Below, piece by piece: positions 26,499-35,132 of a stretch of DNA of 64,000 bases. Source of the stretch: Cecembia rubra (lineage in GTDB: Bacteria > Bacteroidota > Bacteroidia > Cytophagales > Cyclobacteriaceae); assembly GCF_003014575.1 (NCBI RefSeq), contig NZ_PYGF01000006.1, positions 1 through 64,000 of the forward strand. The letters are read 5' to 3'. Below the pieces are notes generated by a model. The model searched no databases. It saw only the letters and a program-made list of their open reading frames with translations, and was not told the origin of the DNA. Position numbers and translations under genes: made by a program. Each line of letters starts with the position of its first letter. The stretch's first letter is position 1.

Positions 26499-28919
26499 TC
26501 ACTGCCTGATTCTGTAATTTAAACTCAAATTGATCTGCCTTCGGACATTCAGAAAATCCCCAATGGTAAGGAACCCTTCCCCCTCCAAAATATAGCGATC
26601 TCTTCTGGAATTGAAAATATCGGCAACATTTAAGACCAGCGTGCCTCTTCTTTTCAGGACTTCTTTACTGGCGGATACATCCATAAAAAAGATTCCCTTT
26701 CTGGTTCCTTGGGCAATACGCTGCTTTCCCTGGTAATTATTCCTTAACTGTGCAGTGATTCCATTACCAAAGTTGAACCTGGAATTTTGACGGGCATTCC
26801 AAGAATAAGTGGTGGCTGTAAAACTGTTTTGGATGTTACTGCCATCCACAGCCGCGTAAAAGAAGTTCATGTTGAAATCGATTTTCCACCAAGGGAAAAT
26901 CTGATAATCTTTAGCAAATTCTAAACCAAAGGATTGTTCCCCAAACAGGTTCTCCGGCCGAATGGTAGCGTTTCCTTCATTATCAACAGTTCGTATCCTT
27001 TCGATTTTATCAATGGTATTTCTATAAAACACTGTGGAGAACAAAGTTCCTTTTTCAAAATATTTGATGTGGCCCAATTCAATGGCATCTGTAAACTCCG
27101 GGTCCAGGTCAGGATTTCCACTGAAGAAATTTCTGGCATCTGAGAAGGTCATGAATGGACTGAGATCATTATAGAATGGCCTCCTTACCCTGCGGCTATA
27201 GCTGAGCTGCATTCCATTTTCCTTATTGAAATTATAAGTAAGATGGGCGCTTGGAAAAAGATTGACATAATCTCTGGGATTGACCTCATTGGTTTTTACA
27301 AGGGTAGTTTTTACATCCGTCCATTCTGCTCGGAGTCCACCTTGGTAACTCAATTTTTTGCTCTTATTTCCGAGTATGCTATAAACCGCATGGATGTTTT
27401 CTTGATATAAAAAAATGTTGTCTAAGCCTGGAATGGGATTGAAATTACCCTGTTCATCCCGCTCCTTGACAACAAAATCATTTTCCATATTACGGAAACT
27501 GCTGCGCAATCCGGTTTCAAGTTTTCCTTCCGAACCTATGGGTTTGGTGTAATCCAATTGGATCAAATATTGTTTTTCAAATTCATCATTGACAGAAGTC
27601 TGAAGAAGGGAACGTGAGGGTAGTGATATTCCTTCGGAATTAAATGTGTTTTCTGTAAAAACCTGGTCGGAATTTTCCCAATAATCCAGGTAAGTAAGTA
27701 CTGTGGTCAGTTCATGGCCTTTTTGTTCAAATGACTTTTTGTAAGTAAGAAGTATTTCAGAATTTGGTTCTTTCTCTAGTTCATCCTGTCTCCTCAATGA
27801 ATAGCTCTGGAGGTTTTCTGGATTAAAGAGAAAATCATTGTACCTGATATCCGTAATCCTGTTGGCATCACTTCTACGGAGGAGATAAGAACCGGTCAAT
27901 ACACTTTTTTCATTGAAATAGTAGTCCAGACCTGCTCTTACATTATTATCCAGCGTAAATAATTTCCCATTTGTACTCTGTTTAGAGATAAATAAACTGT
28001 CCCCGCCAAAAGCTTCCTGGTAAAGGGTGCCTTCTCTGAGGATTTTTCTCCTTGCGATACCATAGTTGATAAACCAGTTGATCTTTTTATGTCTATAATT
28101 CAGATTGGCTGACATCCCAAGATTGGTAGGGTTACCTGCAATCGCCTCAAAAGATCCGTTAAATCCCTGATTTTTTTCTTTTTTGAGAATGATATTGATG
28201 ACTCCGGCCATACCTTCTGCCTCATATCGGGCCGATGGGTTGGTTATGATTTCCACCCTTTCAACCATACTTGCCGGTAATTGCTGTAGTCCCTGACTGC
28301 CTTTGAAACTGACGAGTCCAGAGGGTTTTCCATCTACCAGAATCCTTACATTATCAGATCCCCTTAGACGGACATTTCCCTGTGAATCCACAGTGACTGA
28401 AGGTAGATTCATTAGAATGTCTGCTGTGGTACGGCCAGCATTGGCAAGGTCTTCACCTACATTGAAGATCCTTTTGTCCAGTGACAATTCCATCAAAGGT
28501 TTTTCTCCCTGAATAACCACTTCATCCAATTGACTTAAGCCACTGCTCAGAACTACCTTTCCAAAGTCAAGAGGTGAATTGTTCCTTGATAAAGTAAAAA
28601 TACCGGATTGATAAGCTTCATAGCCCATGAATTCTACTATGAAGAAATAAGAACCATGAGTTAGGGAAATTTCAAATTTACCATCTGCATCAGTAATGCT
28701 ACCTTCCAGCATTTCTTTAGCTTCATTATAAACAGTTACAGTTGCGAATGGTAAAGCCAGTTGTGATTCTTTGTCTAAAACTGTTCCCCTGATCCATCCT
28801 TTCCCCGATTGTTGGGGAAAAGCAGAACTTATAGTCATAAAGAAAAAGAAGGCCAGCAATATTTTAATACTACCGGGAATGGGAATTTTGTAGAAACTGG
28901 ATTTCACTGTGCGAGGCAA
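26499..28919 (-). CDS. Outer-membrane beta-barrel receptor with CarboxypepD_reg-like plug (TonB-dependent receptor family)
   Basis: The 806-residue protein has a signal peptide (IKILLAFFFFMTISSAFPQ) and a carboxypeptidase-regulatory-like domain (GWIRGTVLDKESQLALPFAT, about residues 40-125). A plug follows, with GRTTADILMNLPSVTVD, RLRGSDNVRILVDGKPSG and NPSARYEAEGMAGVINI. It ends in an outer-membrane beta-barrel of the OMP_b-brl_3 type with a terminal aromatic strand. It is likely a TonB-energised importer; ligand unknown. The frame opens with TTG at 28919, and a GTG at 28907 giving MKSSFYKIP is an equally good start. It has no SusD partner. Confidence 0.88.
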   Translation of the reverse strand: MPRTVKSSFYKIPIPGSIKILLAFFFFMTISSAFPQQSGKGWIRGTVLDKESQLALPFATVTVYNEAKEMLEGSITDADGKFEISLTHGSYFFIVEFMGYEAYQSGIFTLSRNNSPLDFGKVVLSSGLSQLDEVVIQGEKPLMELSLDKRIFNVGEDLANAGRTTADILMNLPSVTVDSQGNVRLRGSDNVRILVDGKPSGLVSFKGSQGLQQLPASMVERVEIITNPSARYEAEGMAGVINIILKKEKNQGFNGSFEAIAGNPTNLGMSANLNYRHKKINWFINYGIARRKILREGTLYQEAFGGDSLFISKQSTNGKLFTLDNNVRAGLDYYFNEKSVLTGSYLLRRSDANRITDIRYNDFLFNPENLQSYSLRRQDELEKEPNSEILLTYKKSFEQKGHELTTVLTYLDYWENSDQVFTENTFNSEGISLPSRSLLQTSVNDEFEKQYLIQLDYTKPIGSEGKLETGLRSSFRNMENDFVVKERDEQGNFNPIPGLDNIFLYQENIHAVYSILGNKSKKLSYQGGLRAEWTDVKTTLVKTNEVNPRDYVNLFPSAHLTYNFNKENGMQLSYSRRVRRPFYNDLSPFMTFSDARNFFSGNPDLDPEFTDAIELGHIKYFEKGTLFSTVFYRNTIDKIERIRTVDNEGNATIRPENLFGEQSFGLEFAKDYQIFPWWKIDFNMNFFYAAVDGSNIQNSFTATTYSWNARQNSRFNFGNGITAQLRNNYQGKQRIAQGTRKGIFFMDVSASKEVLKRRGTLVLNVADIFNSRRDRYILEGEGFLTIGDFLNVRRQINLSLNYRIRQ

Positions 28920-29540
28920 GGCTTTATAGGTTCAGGTTTGGCTTGAGCTTTTGAAGATTTTCAATCCTTCAATTAAGTAATTTAGGGAAAATACAATTGT
29001 TTTCTTGGAGTTTTTTGATCAGTGGGGTTATTGTGATGCTACCTCTGGAAATTTTGCTTTACCCAAATGATTTCTCAATGGATATATTAGACATCATTGT
29101 ATAGGTTTCGGATCGGGAATAATTTGAAAATCAATTTAATTTGGCTAAAATCCAGGCTTTGATTTAATTAAGGCAATGTCATTAAGTGCTGGGTTGAGTA
29201 AATTTTATTAATGAGTTTAGCTTAAATTTTACCTTAATTCTATTTGCCAGGGAACAAATACTTTAATAGAATAATCAGCCAGGTGCTGTTATTTTGTTTT
29301 GTCCTGTTCAATGGGTGTAATTACTTTAAAACAAAATCTACCATTTTGAAGTCAAATTAAATCTATAATGAAAATTCAAATCTCCTTCAAATGAATCATT
29401 ACTAGAAGCTATTCAGGATTTGAAAAATGCTTTCTGGCCTGGAATTTTTATAAACAGTGTTGATAATTAGCTTGCAAACTGCGTTTCTATATTGGAAGTT
29501 GGATTAAGTCAGTCTGGCTAAAATAGTCCTAAGAATTCCT
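28920..29540. other. 621-bp non-coding stretch
   Basis: This AT-rich sequence lies between the receptor start and the madM stop. I find no frame with coding character, no strong hairpin with a T tract and no repeat shared with the rest of the window. It must contain the receptor promoter on the minus strand, but no exact TAnnTTTG box is placed convincingly. Confidence 0.5.
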
Positions 29541-30299
29541 TCAAAAGAACAGGGATAGCAGGATATAAAACGCTGAGGGACACAACAGGCATCCTAATCC
29601 TGTGTAAAAAGTAGCTGTCACTGCCCCATAAGGAACCAATTTGGGGTCAGTGGCAGCCAATCCTGCGGCCACACCACTGGAAGTTCCCATTAATCCCCCA
29701 TAAGCCATGGCGGCCTCAGGTCCGTTTAATCCAATTTTCTTGGCTGCAATGGGAGTGAAAATCGTAACTGCTATAGTTTTTACCAGCCCGGTTCCGATGC
29801 TTAGTGCGATAACTTCAGAAGAAGCCCCTATGGCTGCGCCTGTCACCGGGCCTACAATATATGAACATGCGCCAGCACCAATGGTACAAATACTTGCTGC
29901 ATCCCTGAAGCCCCAGGCGAGGGCAATCAATACGCCTATAAAAAAGAACAGAACAATCCCTGCTAAAAGAGAGACCAGACCTAAAACCCCAGATCTTTTG
30001 ATCAGATAAAAACTGGCTCCCATTGCGGTCGCAACTATGGTAAAATCGCGAAACATAGCTCCTCCAAAGAAACCTATGCCTTTGAAAAGAGTAATGTCTG
30101 CAAGTCCTTTTTCTCCTCCTGTTAAAAATCCCCCCATATAACCTAAAATCAAACCAGTTAAGATAGCTATCGCAGACCCTGGAATTCGGGAATGGAAAAT
30201 TTTCCTGGAAATGATTTCAGCCACCAAAACGATCAGGCCTATTACCAAAAAAGCGAAGATGAGACCGTTTTTTTCAATTATTTCATGCGCTATGGTCAT
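29541..30299 (-). CDS. madM: Malonate transporter subunit MadM
   Basis: This is a 252-residue inner-membrane protein with about eight hydrophobic segments, matching the MadM family of the Malonomonas malonate:sodium symporter. Characteristic stretches are RIPGSAIAILTGLILGYMGG, TIGAGACSYIVGPVTGAAIG and AMAYGGLMGTSSGVAAGL. It overlaps madL by 17 bases, so the subunits are translationally coupled. With the upstream malonyl-CoA synthetase it supplies malonate from outside the cell. No malonate decarboxylase gene is nearby. Confidence 0.88.
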   Translation of the reverse strand: MTIAHEIIEKNGLIFAFLVIGLIVLVAEIISRKIFHSRIPGSAIAILTGLILGYMGGFLTGGEKGLADITLFKGIGFFGGAMFRDFTIVATAMGASFYLIKRSGVLGLVSLLAGIVLFFFIGVLIALAWGFRDAASICTIGAGACSYIVGPVTGAAIGASSEVIALSIGTGLVKTIAVTIFTPIAAKKIGLNGPEAAMAYGGLMGTSSGVAAGLAATDPKLVPYGAVTATFYTGLGCLLCPSAFYILLSLFF

Positions 30300-30660
30300 C
30301 TTCCTTGGGTTTGAAAGTCTTCAATATACTAGGGAAAACAATAAATGATACTAATACAGGCAGGGTTCCTGCTGCAATTGCCAGGGTTCCAGAAGAAATG
30401 GCAGATTTGACATTGAGGCTTGCAGCCATGGCAATTACTACGGGGATATATAACTTATTCCAAAAATCAATACCCTTCTCCATTTCCAGAGACATCAGGC
30501 TGTTTTTGACCAGCCATTCTTTTAGTAGCATAAAAATCATCATTGCAAAGCCCACGCCGCCTACATTCGCTTCAATCCCAATCAGGCTTCCCAAAAACTC
30601 ACCCATCCATTGTCCCAAAAGATAGGAGATTGCCAAAACGGCTATTCCATAAATATTCAT
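30283..30660 (-). CDS. madL: Malonate transporter subunit MadL
   Basis: This is a small 125-residue membrane protein with three or four hydrophobic segments and the family's GEFLGSLIGIEANVGGVGFA and DFWNKLYIPVVIAMAASLNV stretches. It pairs with MadM to form a sodium-dependent malonate carrier. Its ATG is 2 bases after the matB stop and its 3' end overlaps madM, a tight three-gene operon. The C-terminus is charged (KPKEDDHSA). Confidence 0.88.
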   Translation of the reverse strand: MNIYGIAVLAISYLLGQWMGEFLGSLIGIEANVGGVGFAMMIFMLLKEWLVKNSLMSLEMEKGIDFWNKLYIPVVIAMAASLNVKSAISSGTLAIAAGTLPVLVSFIVFPSILKTFKPKEDDHSA

Positions 30661-30662
30661 TT

Positions 30663-32138
30663 TTAGAATAATTTTTTCAATTCGTTTTTGGTCACCTTAC
30701 CCATGGCATTCCTCGGCAAATCTTCCACAATCAGGTATTTCCTGGGAGTTTTATAAGCCGGCATTTTTTCTCTTATCCATTGGTTCAACACTTCGGTATC
30801 TATGGGTGAATTGGTGACCAAGGCCGCTACCACTTTTTCTCCCCATTCTTCATCCGGGATACCTACTACACCGCAATCTTTGATCGATGGATGGGTTCTG
30901 AGAACTTCCTCAATCTCCAGTGCGGAGATTTTGTACCCTCCTGATTTGATGATGTCAATGGAATCCCGGCCCAGGATTTTAAAATAACCGTTTTCCACCT
31001 GGGCAATATCACCGGTTTTGAACCAGCCATCCTTGGTAAAAGCCTTTGCTGTGGCTTCCGGTTTACCCCAATATTCTTTAAATACGTTTGGTCCCTTGAT
31101 TTGTATTTCTCCTGGCTGCTCAAAGGGGATTTTATTATCCTGTTCATCACATAGTCTTACACCGACCCCTTTCAATGGTTGACCGATATGCCCTGCTCTT
31201 CTTTCTCCGCTGTATGGATTGCTGATAGCCATACCAATTTCCGTCATGCCGTACCTTTCCAAAAGATAGTGGCCGGAAATCTGATGCCAACGCTCCATGA
31301 CCGAAACCGGAAGGGCTGCAGAGCCGGATACCATAAGCCGGAAGGTTTTCATTTTCTCTGTTAATTCAAACTGCTCCGATTTTGGAAGAGAATCATAATA
31401 GGCAATAAGTTTGAAATAAATGGTCGGTACTGCCATAAACACATTTACATTTCCCCGCAAGAAAATTTCAAATACCCTTTTTGCATCAAAATGGGGCAGG
31501 AATTCTATAGTGGCCCCTGCCCAAAGCGCGCAGGAATTCACATTAATGATGCCGTGCACGTGGTGAAGAGGGAGTATGGAAAGGGTATAGTCGCTTGATT
31601 TCCATTGCCATGCGTCCACCAATGTGCTGATCTGAGCCTCAATATTGGCATGGGTACTTAAGACACCTTTGGGCAGACTGGTGGTGCCACTTGTGTATAA
31701 AATCATTGCCCCGCGATCTTTTTTGATGCTGGGTAAGTCTTTTGGTTCCTGCTGATGAAAATCTTCTGTACTTATAAATCTAAGCCCTGGATTTCCCCTA
31801 TAGGGAGCAAGAATTCCATCAAATTCCGGAGAAACAACTAAGATTTTGGCTTGGGTATCTTCAATGACATATTGCAGGGATGGAAAGGGATAAGTTACAC
31901 AAAGTGGAACAGCAATTCCACCTGCCCTCCATATACCCCATTGAACAACAAGGTAGTCGAAGCCCGGTTGGACAATAAATGCCACTCTGGCTTCAGTTAA
32001 ATCACCATATTCCTGAATCAGGTAAGAGGCGAATTGATGACTTTTATCTAGCAGATCTTGAAAGCTGTAGGGGATTGATCTATCTACAACAGCAATATTT
32101 TTCCCAAATTGGAAGGCATGCTGGATGAGTTGAAGCAT
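30663..32138 (-). CDS. matB: Malonyl-CoA synthetase (acyl-adenylate-forming, MatB/ACSF3-like)
   Basis: The enzyme has 491 residues from the ATG at 32138. It shows ANL-superfamily signatures: the phosphate loop ILYTSGTTSLPKG, HHVHG, ERYGMTEIGMA, GWFKTGDIA, the hinge ILGRDSIDIIKSGGYKIS, and the C-terminal lysine in NAMGKVTKNEL. Malonyl-CoA synthetases (bacterial MatB, animal ACSF3) convert malonate, ATP and CoA to malonyl-CoA in the cytoplasm. The direct coupling to madL-madM makes malonate the likely substrate over other short acids. Lacking a decarboxylase, the product would feed fatty-acid synthesis or a distant malonyl-CoA decarboxylase. Confidence 0.87.
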   Translation of the reverse strand: MLQLIQHAFQFGKNIAVVDRSIPYSFQDLLDKSHQFASYLIQEYGDLTEARVAFIVQPGFDYLVVQWGIWRAGGIAVPLCVTYPFPSLQYVIEDTQAKILVVSPEFDGILAPYRGNPGLRFISTEDFHQQEPKDLPSIKKDRGAMILYTSGTTSLPKGVLSTHANIEAQISTLVDAWQWKSSDYTLSILPLHHVHGIINVNSCALWAGATIEFLPHFDAKRVFEIFLRGNVNVFMAVPTIYFKLIAYYDSLPKSEQFELTEKMKTFRLMVSGSAALPVSVMERWHQISGHYLLERYGMTEIGMAISNPYSGERRAGHIGQPLKGVGVRLCDEQDNKIPFEQPGEIQIKGPNVFKEYWGKPEATAKAFTKDGWFKTGDIAQVENGYFKILGRDSIDIIKSGGYKISALEIEEVLRTHPSIKDCGVVGIPDEEWGEKVVAALVTNSPIDTEVLNQWIREKMPAYKTPRKYLIVEDLPRNAMGKVTKNELKKLF

Positions 32139-32420
32139 AGATGTTTTAATTTTTGTCGGAATATACTTCCAAATTATGTATTTCCGCAATGATACTGGTA
32201 ATCATTAAAAATCGGTTATTGAACAGACTTGTATAGGTTCATATTGGATCCACCTCGGCGGACAATTTATTCTTGGATATTGATTCTAATTTAAAGGTAA
32301 ATTCAATTAGTAGCGTGATTACGGTGGCCATATTCCAAAAAAACAAAACTGTCCTTTTCTAAAAAGTCTATGTTTTTAGGCAATATGCGTATTTGTGGGT
32401 ATAGAATGTTAAATTAAGGC

Positions 32421-34142
32421 ATGGAAAAACTCAGCGATAATGCCTTTCGTGTCCTTAAAGAACGATACCTCTGGAAAAAGGGGGTCGGGGAAGATTTGGA
32501 AACTCCGGAGGACATGTTCCGACGTGTCGCCAGGCATATTGCCAAAGCAGAATTGAAATGGGGAGACTCATCTGAAGAGAAAAAGTGGGAGGAAACTTTT
32601 TTTAGGATCATGTCAGACTTGTTTTTTCTTCCCAATTCCCCCACTCTGATGAATGCTGGTTTAGAAAGTGCCCAATTGAGCGCTTGCTTTGTGCTTCCTG
32701 TCAATGACAGTCTTTCAGGTATTTTTGACACCTTAAAACTGGCTGCTTTGGTCCATCAAAAGGGGGGAGGTACCGGTTTCAATTTTTCCGAGCTAAGACC
32801 GGTTGGGGACAGTTTGGGTTCACAGGGAGGATATGCATCCGGACCGGTTTCTTTTATCAAATTATACGACTTTGCAACTGGGCAGGTGAAGCAAGGTGGT
32901 AAGCGCAGAGGGGCCAACATGGGTGTCCTGAATGTGGATCATCCTGACATTTTGGAATTTATCCGTTTGAAGGTTAATGGTAAAGCCTTGCAGAATTTTA
33001 ACCTTTCTGTGGGTATTACCGATCAATTCATGGAAGCAGTGATAGCAAATAAGAACTGGGGCTTGATACATCCCAATTCTGCCAGAGTGATAAAAATTAT
33101 CCCGGCCAGGGATATTTGGGAAAACATTGTACAGGGAGCATGGGAGAATGGAAACCCGGGACTGGTCTTTTTGGACAATATTCAAGCCTCTAATCCTTTG
33201 GCAAAAATGGGTAAAATCTGGGCCACCAATCCCTGTGGGGAAGTGCCTTTGATGGAGTATGAATCCTGTAATTTGGGATCTGTCAATTTGGCCAGATTTG
33301 TTTATCAGGGCAAGGTGGACTTTAAGACTTTAGGAAAGACAGTAAAGGAAGGGATACGTTTTTTGGATAATGTCATCGAGGTCAATCATTATCCCAATAA
33401 AAAAATTGAAAGGGCAACGCTGTCCAACCGGAAAATCGGATTGGGCGTCATGGGCTGGGCCGAAATGCTCTTACAGCTGCATATACCTTATGATTCGCAG
33501 GAGGCAGTGGACCTGGGGAAAGAAATCATGTCTTTTATCCAAAATGAAAGCAAAGAAGCCTCTCATCAGCTGGCTTTGGAAAGGGGAAGTTTTCCAAATT
33601 GGGACAAAAGTATCTACCATCCAGCCAAGCCAATGAGAAACGCCACGGTCAATAGCATAGCACCTACTGGTACTATTTCGATTTTGGCAAATACATCTTC
33701 TTCCATCGAACCCTTGTTTGCATTGGCTTTTCAGAGAAGGAGGGTCCTTTCAGGGGAACCATTGGATACAGAAGTGCATCCTCTTTTTGCCAAAGCGATA
33801 GCCGAGGGAGCTTTTCCACAGCAGGAAATACTGGAAGAAGTCAGGGCAACCGGGCAATGTGGACATATAGCAGCATTGCCTTACGAACTGAGATCAGTCT
33901 TTAAAACTGCTTTGGAAATCGATCCCAAATGGCACCTTCAGCATCAGATTGCCTTTCAACAATTCACTGACAATGCTGTCTCCAAAACCGTCAACCTGCC
34001 ATCTTCTGCATCCCCTGAAGATATTGGCAGGATATATTTGGAAGCTTGGCGGCATAAGGCTAAGGGAGTAACGGTCTTTAGGAACAATGCCGGAAATGAA
34101 CAAGTGATTTACCAAGGGATTGGCAGGGCTTGTAAGGTGTAA
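32421..34142 (+). CDS. nrdJ: Class II (adenosylcobalamin-dependent) ribonucleotide reductase, short form
   Basis: The protein has 573 residues. Visible active-site residues are C89 (LSACFVLP) and C283 (ESCNLGSVN) as the redox pair, and N270, C272 and E274 (NPCGE) as the radical cysteine and acid/base. Nearby are TGFNFSELRP, KRRGANMGVL and the phosphate-binding SIAPTGTISI. Spacing fits monomeric NrdJ. It makes deoxynucleoside diphosphates from NDPs using coenzyme B12. The protein ends YQGIGRACKV, with a single cysteine, and lacks the CxxC-rich C-terminal tail that normally re-reduces the active site. No cobalamin riboswitch is seen upstream. A purine-rich AAGGC precedes the ATG. Confidence 0.9.
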   Translation: MEKLSDNAFRVLKERYLWKKGVGEDLETPEDMFRRVARHIAKAELKWGDSSEEKKWEETFFRIMSDLFFLPNSPTLMNAGLESAQLSACFVLPVNDSLSGIFDTLKLAALVHQKGGGTGFNFSELRPVGDSLGSQGGYASGPVSFIKLYDFATGQVKQGGKRRGANMGVLNVDHPDILEFIRLKVNGKALQNFNLSVGITDQFMEAVIANKNWGLIHPNSARVIKIIPARDIWENIVQGAWENGNPGLVFLDNIQASNPLAKMGKIWATNPCGEVPLMEYESCNLGSVNLARFVYQGKVDFKTLGKTVKEGIRFLDNVIEVNHYPNKKIERATLSNRKIGLGVMGWAEMLLQLHIPYDSQEAVDLGKEIMSFIQNESKEASHQLALERGSFPNWDKSIYHPAKPMRNATVNSIAPTGTISILANTSSSIEPLFALAFQRRRVLSGEPLDTEVHPLFAKAIAEGAFPQQEILEEVRATGQCGHIAALPYELRSVFKTALEIDPKWHLQHQIAFQQFTDNAVSKTVNLPSSASPEDIGRIYLEAWRHKAKGVTVFRNNAGNEQVIYQGIGRACKV

Positions 34143-34167
34143 AGCAAAGGGTAAAAATTTCTGGCAA

Positions 34168-35013
34168 TTAGGGGTTACAAAAATCGCAATACATGGGATC
34201 CTCTGTTTGTTTTCCGTTTGGAAAGGGTATTTCTTTTTGAAAACCGCAATGGGTACAGTTCATCAGATGGCTTAATACCGATCGCGTAGGTTGGCCACAA
34301 TATTCACAGGGAAGCCCTTGTATGCTTTCTGTTACACTGAATCCCGGTGTTTGGCATTTGGGACAGGTAGAGAGTGCTTTTAATGCCAATTTTTCACTCA
34401 ATTTTTCAATAAAAGCCAATCTCATTGGGTTGTGCATTGCGCGCATGTCTGTTTCTACGTACACTTCTCCATATGTCTCCCTTAATTCCCGGTATTTTGT
34501 AATTAGCAAATTCAAAGAATTGATTCCTTTATAAATAGGTTTTATAGAATTTTTATTGGGGCGGAGGATTAGGGCATGATCAGGAAATCCACTTTTTTCT
34601 GCAAAGGAAAGTAATTCTTCCTCCGAAGTTAGGCTTATACTATCAAAATTAGTGTCAGTAGTCAGGTCCCTTGCCAAGATTTCCAGGCCTTGACTTCTGT
34701 CTATGAGCAGGATGATTTCTTCATGTCCGGCAATAAAGGGGAAATATGGATGTGGTCCAAAGGATCCTTCTGTGGCTAGGGCTAAGTCATAGTTGTTGTC
34801 CTTAAAACCTTCCTCACACTTTTTTCTGAGCGTTGTTAAGGCATCGTCTTTCCTTTCAATTTCACCACTGAAAGTTCCCAAACTGTCAGTGTCAAAATCT
34901 AAATTTAGCACGCATTTCACGCCTAATAAACGTTCCAGAACAGGGGCAATAACACGCTGTTTTTCGTGTTTGCTCGTGATAATCAGATGCCTTCCATGAA
35001 AATAGTTTGACAT
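34168..35013 (-). CDS. DUF6671 family protein with C-terminal zinc ribbons
   Basis: The protein has 281 residues. The N-terminus (HLIITSKHEKQRVIAPVLER) and the central region with ATEGSFGPHPYFPFIAGHEE and RAMHNPMRLAFI belong to DUF6671, a family of unknown function. The last 70 residues hold four CxxC knuckles (CPKC, CEYC, CTHC, CDFC), enough for two zinc or iron ribbons. There is no signal peptide, so it is cytoplasmic. It is divergent from a FecA-like receptor across a palindromic metalloregulator-type site, suggesting regulation with metal uptake. Confidence 0.8.
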   Translation of the reverse strand: MSNYFHGRHLIITSKHEKQRVIAPVLERLLGVKCVLNLDFDTDSLGTFSGEIERKDDALTTLRKKCEEGFKDNNYDLALATEGSFGPHPYFPFIAGHEEIILLIDRSQGLEILARDLTTDTNFDSISLTSEEELLSFAEKSGFPDHALILRPNKNSIKPIYKGINSLNLLITKYRELRETYGEVYVETDMRAMHNPMRLAFIEKLSEKLALKALSTCPKCQTPGFSVTESIQGLPCEYCGQPTRSVLSHLMNCTHCGFQKEIPFPNGKQTEDPMYCDFCNP

Positions 35014-35031
35014 AATGGTTTTTGATTAATT

Positions 35032-35114
35032 TTTATTTAGAAAAAATCTAAATAAATATTGCATCCTATATGTTCATCACTTAAGTTTGCACTGTAATTT
35101 TAAATCAATCTAAA
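35032..35114. promoter_or_regulatory. DtxR/MntR- or Fur-like palindromes in the divergent DUF6671/receptor promoter region
   Basis: TTTATTTAGA-AAAAA-TCTAAATAAA (35032-35056) is a perfect 10-bp inverted repeat; its core TTTAGA-N5-TCTAAA resembles operators of DtxR/MntR-type regulators. A weaker related copy, TTTAAATCAATCTAAA, lies at about 35099-35114, 18 bases before the receptor ATG. Both sit between divergent starts. The regulator is not in the window. Confidence 0.55.
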
Positions 35115-35132
35115 TAAATATACAAATTTGAT

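Noticed and set aside
21984-29000. Polysaccharide utilisation locus around the GH9 gene
   Set aside because: No SusC/SusD pair or other glycosidase is adjacent; the receptor at 26.5-28.9 kb lacks a SusD partner and resembles the general barrel family.
32190-32420. Cobalamin riboswitch before the B12-dependent reductase
   Set aside because: No B12-box-like sequence or suitable multi-stem structure is visible in the 231-base leader.
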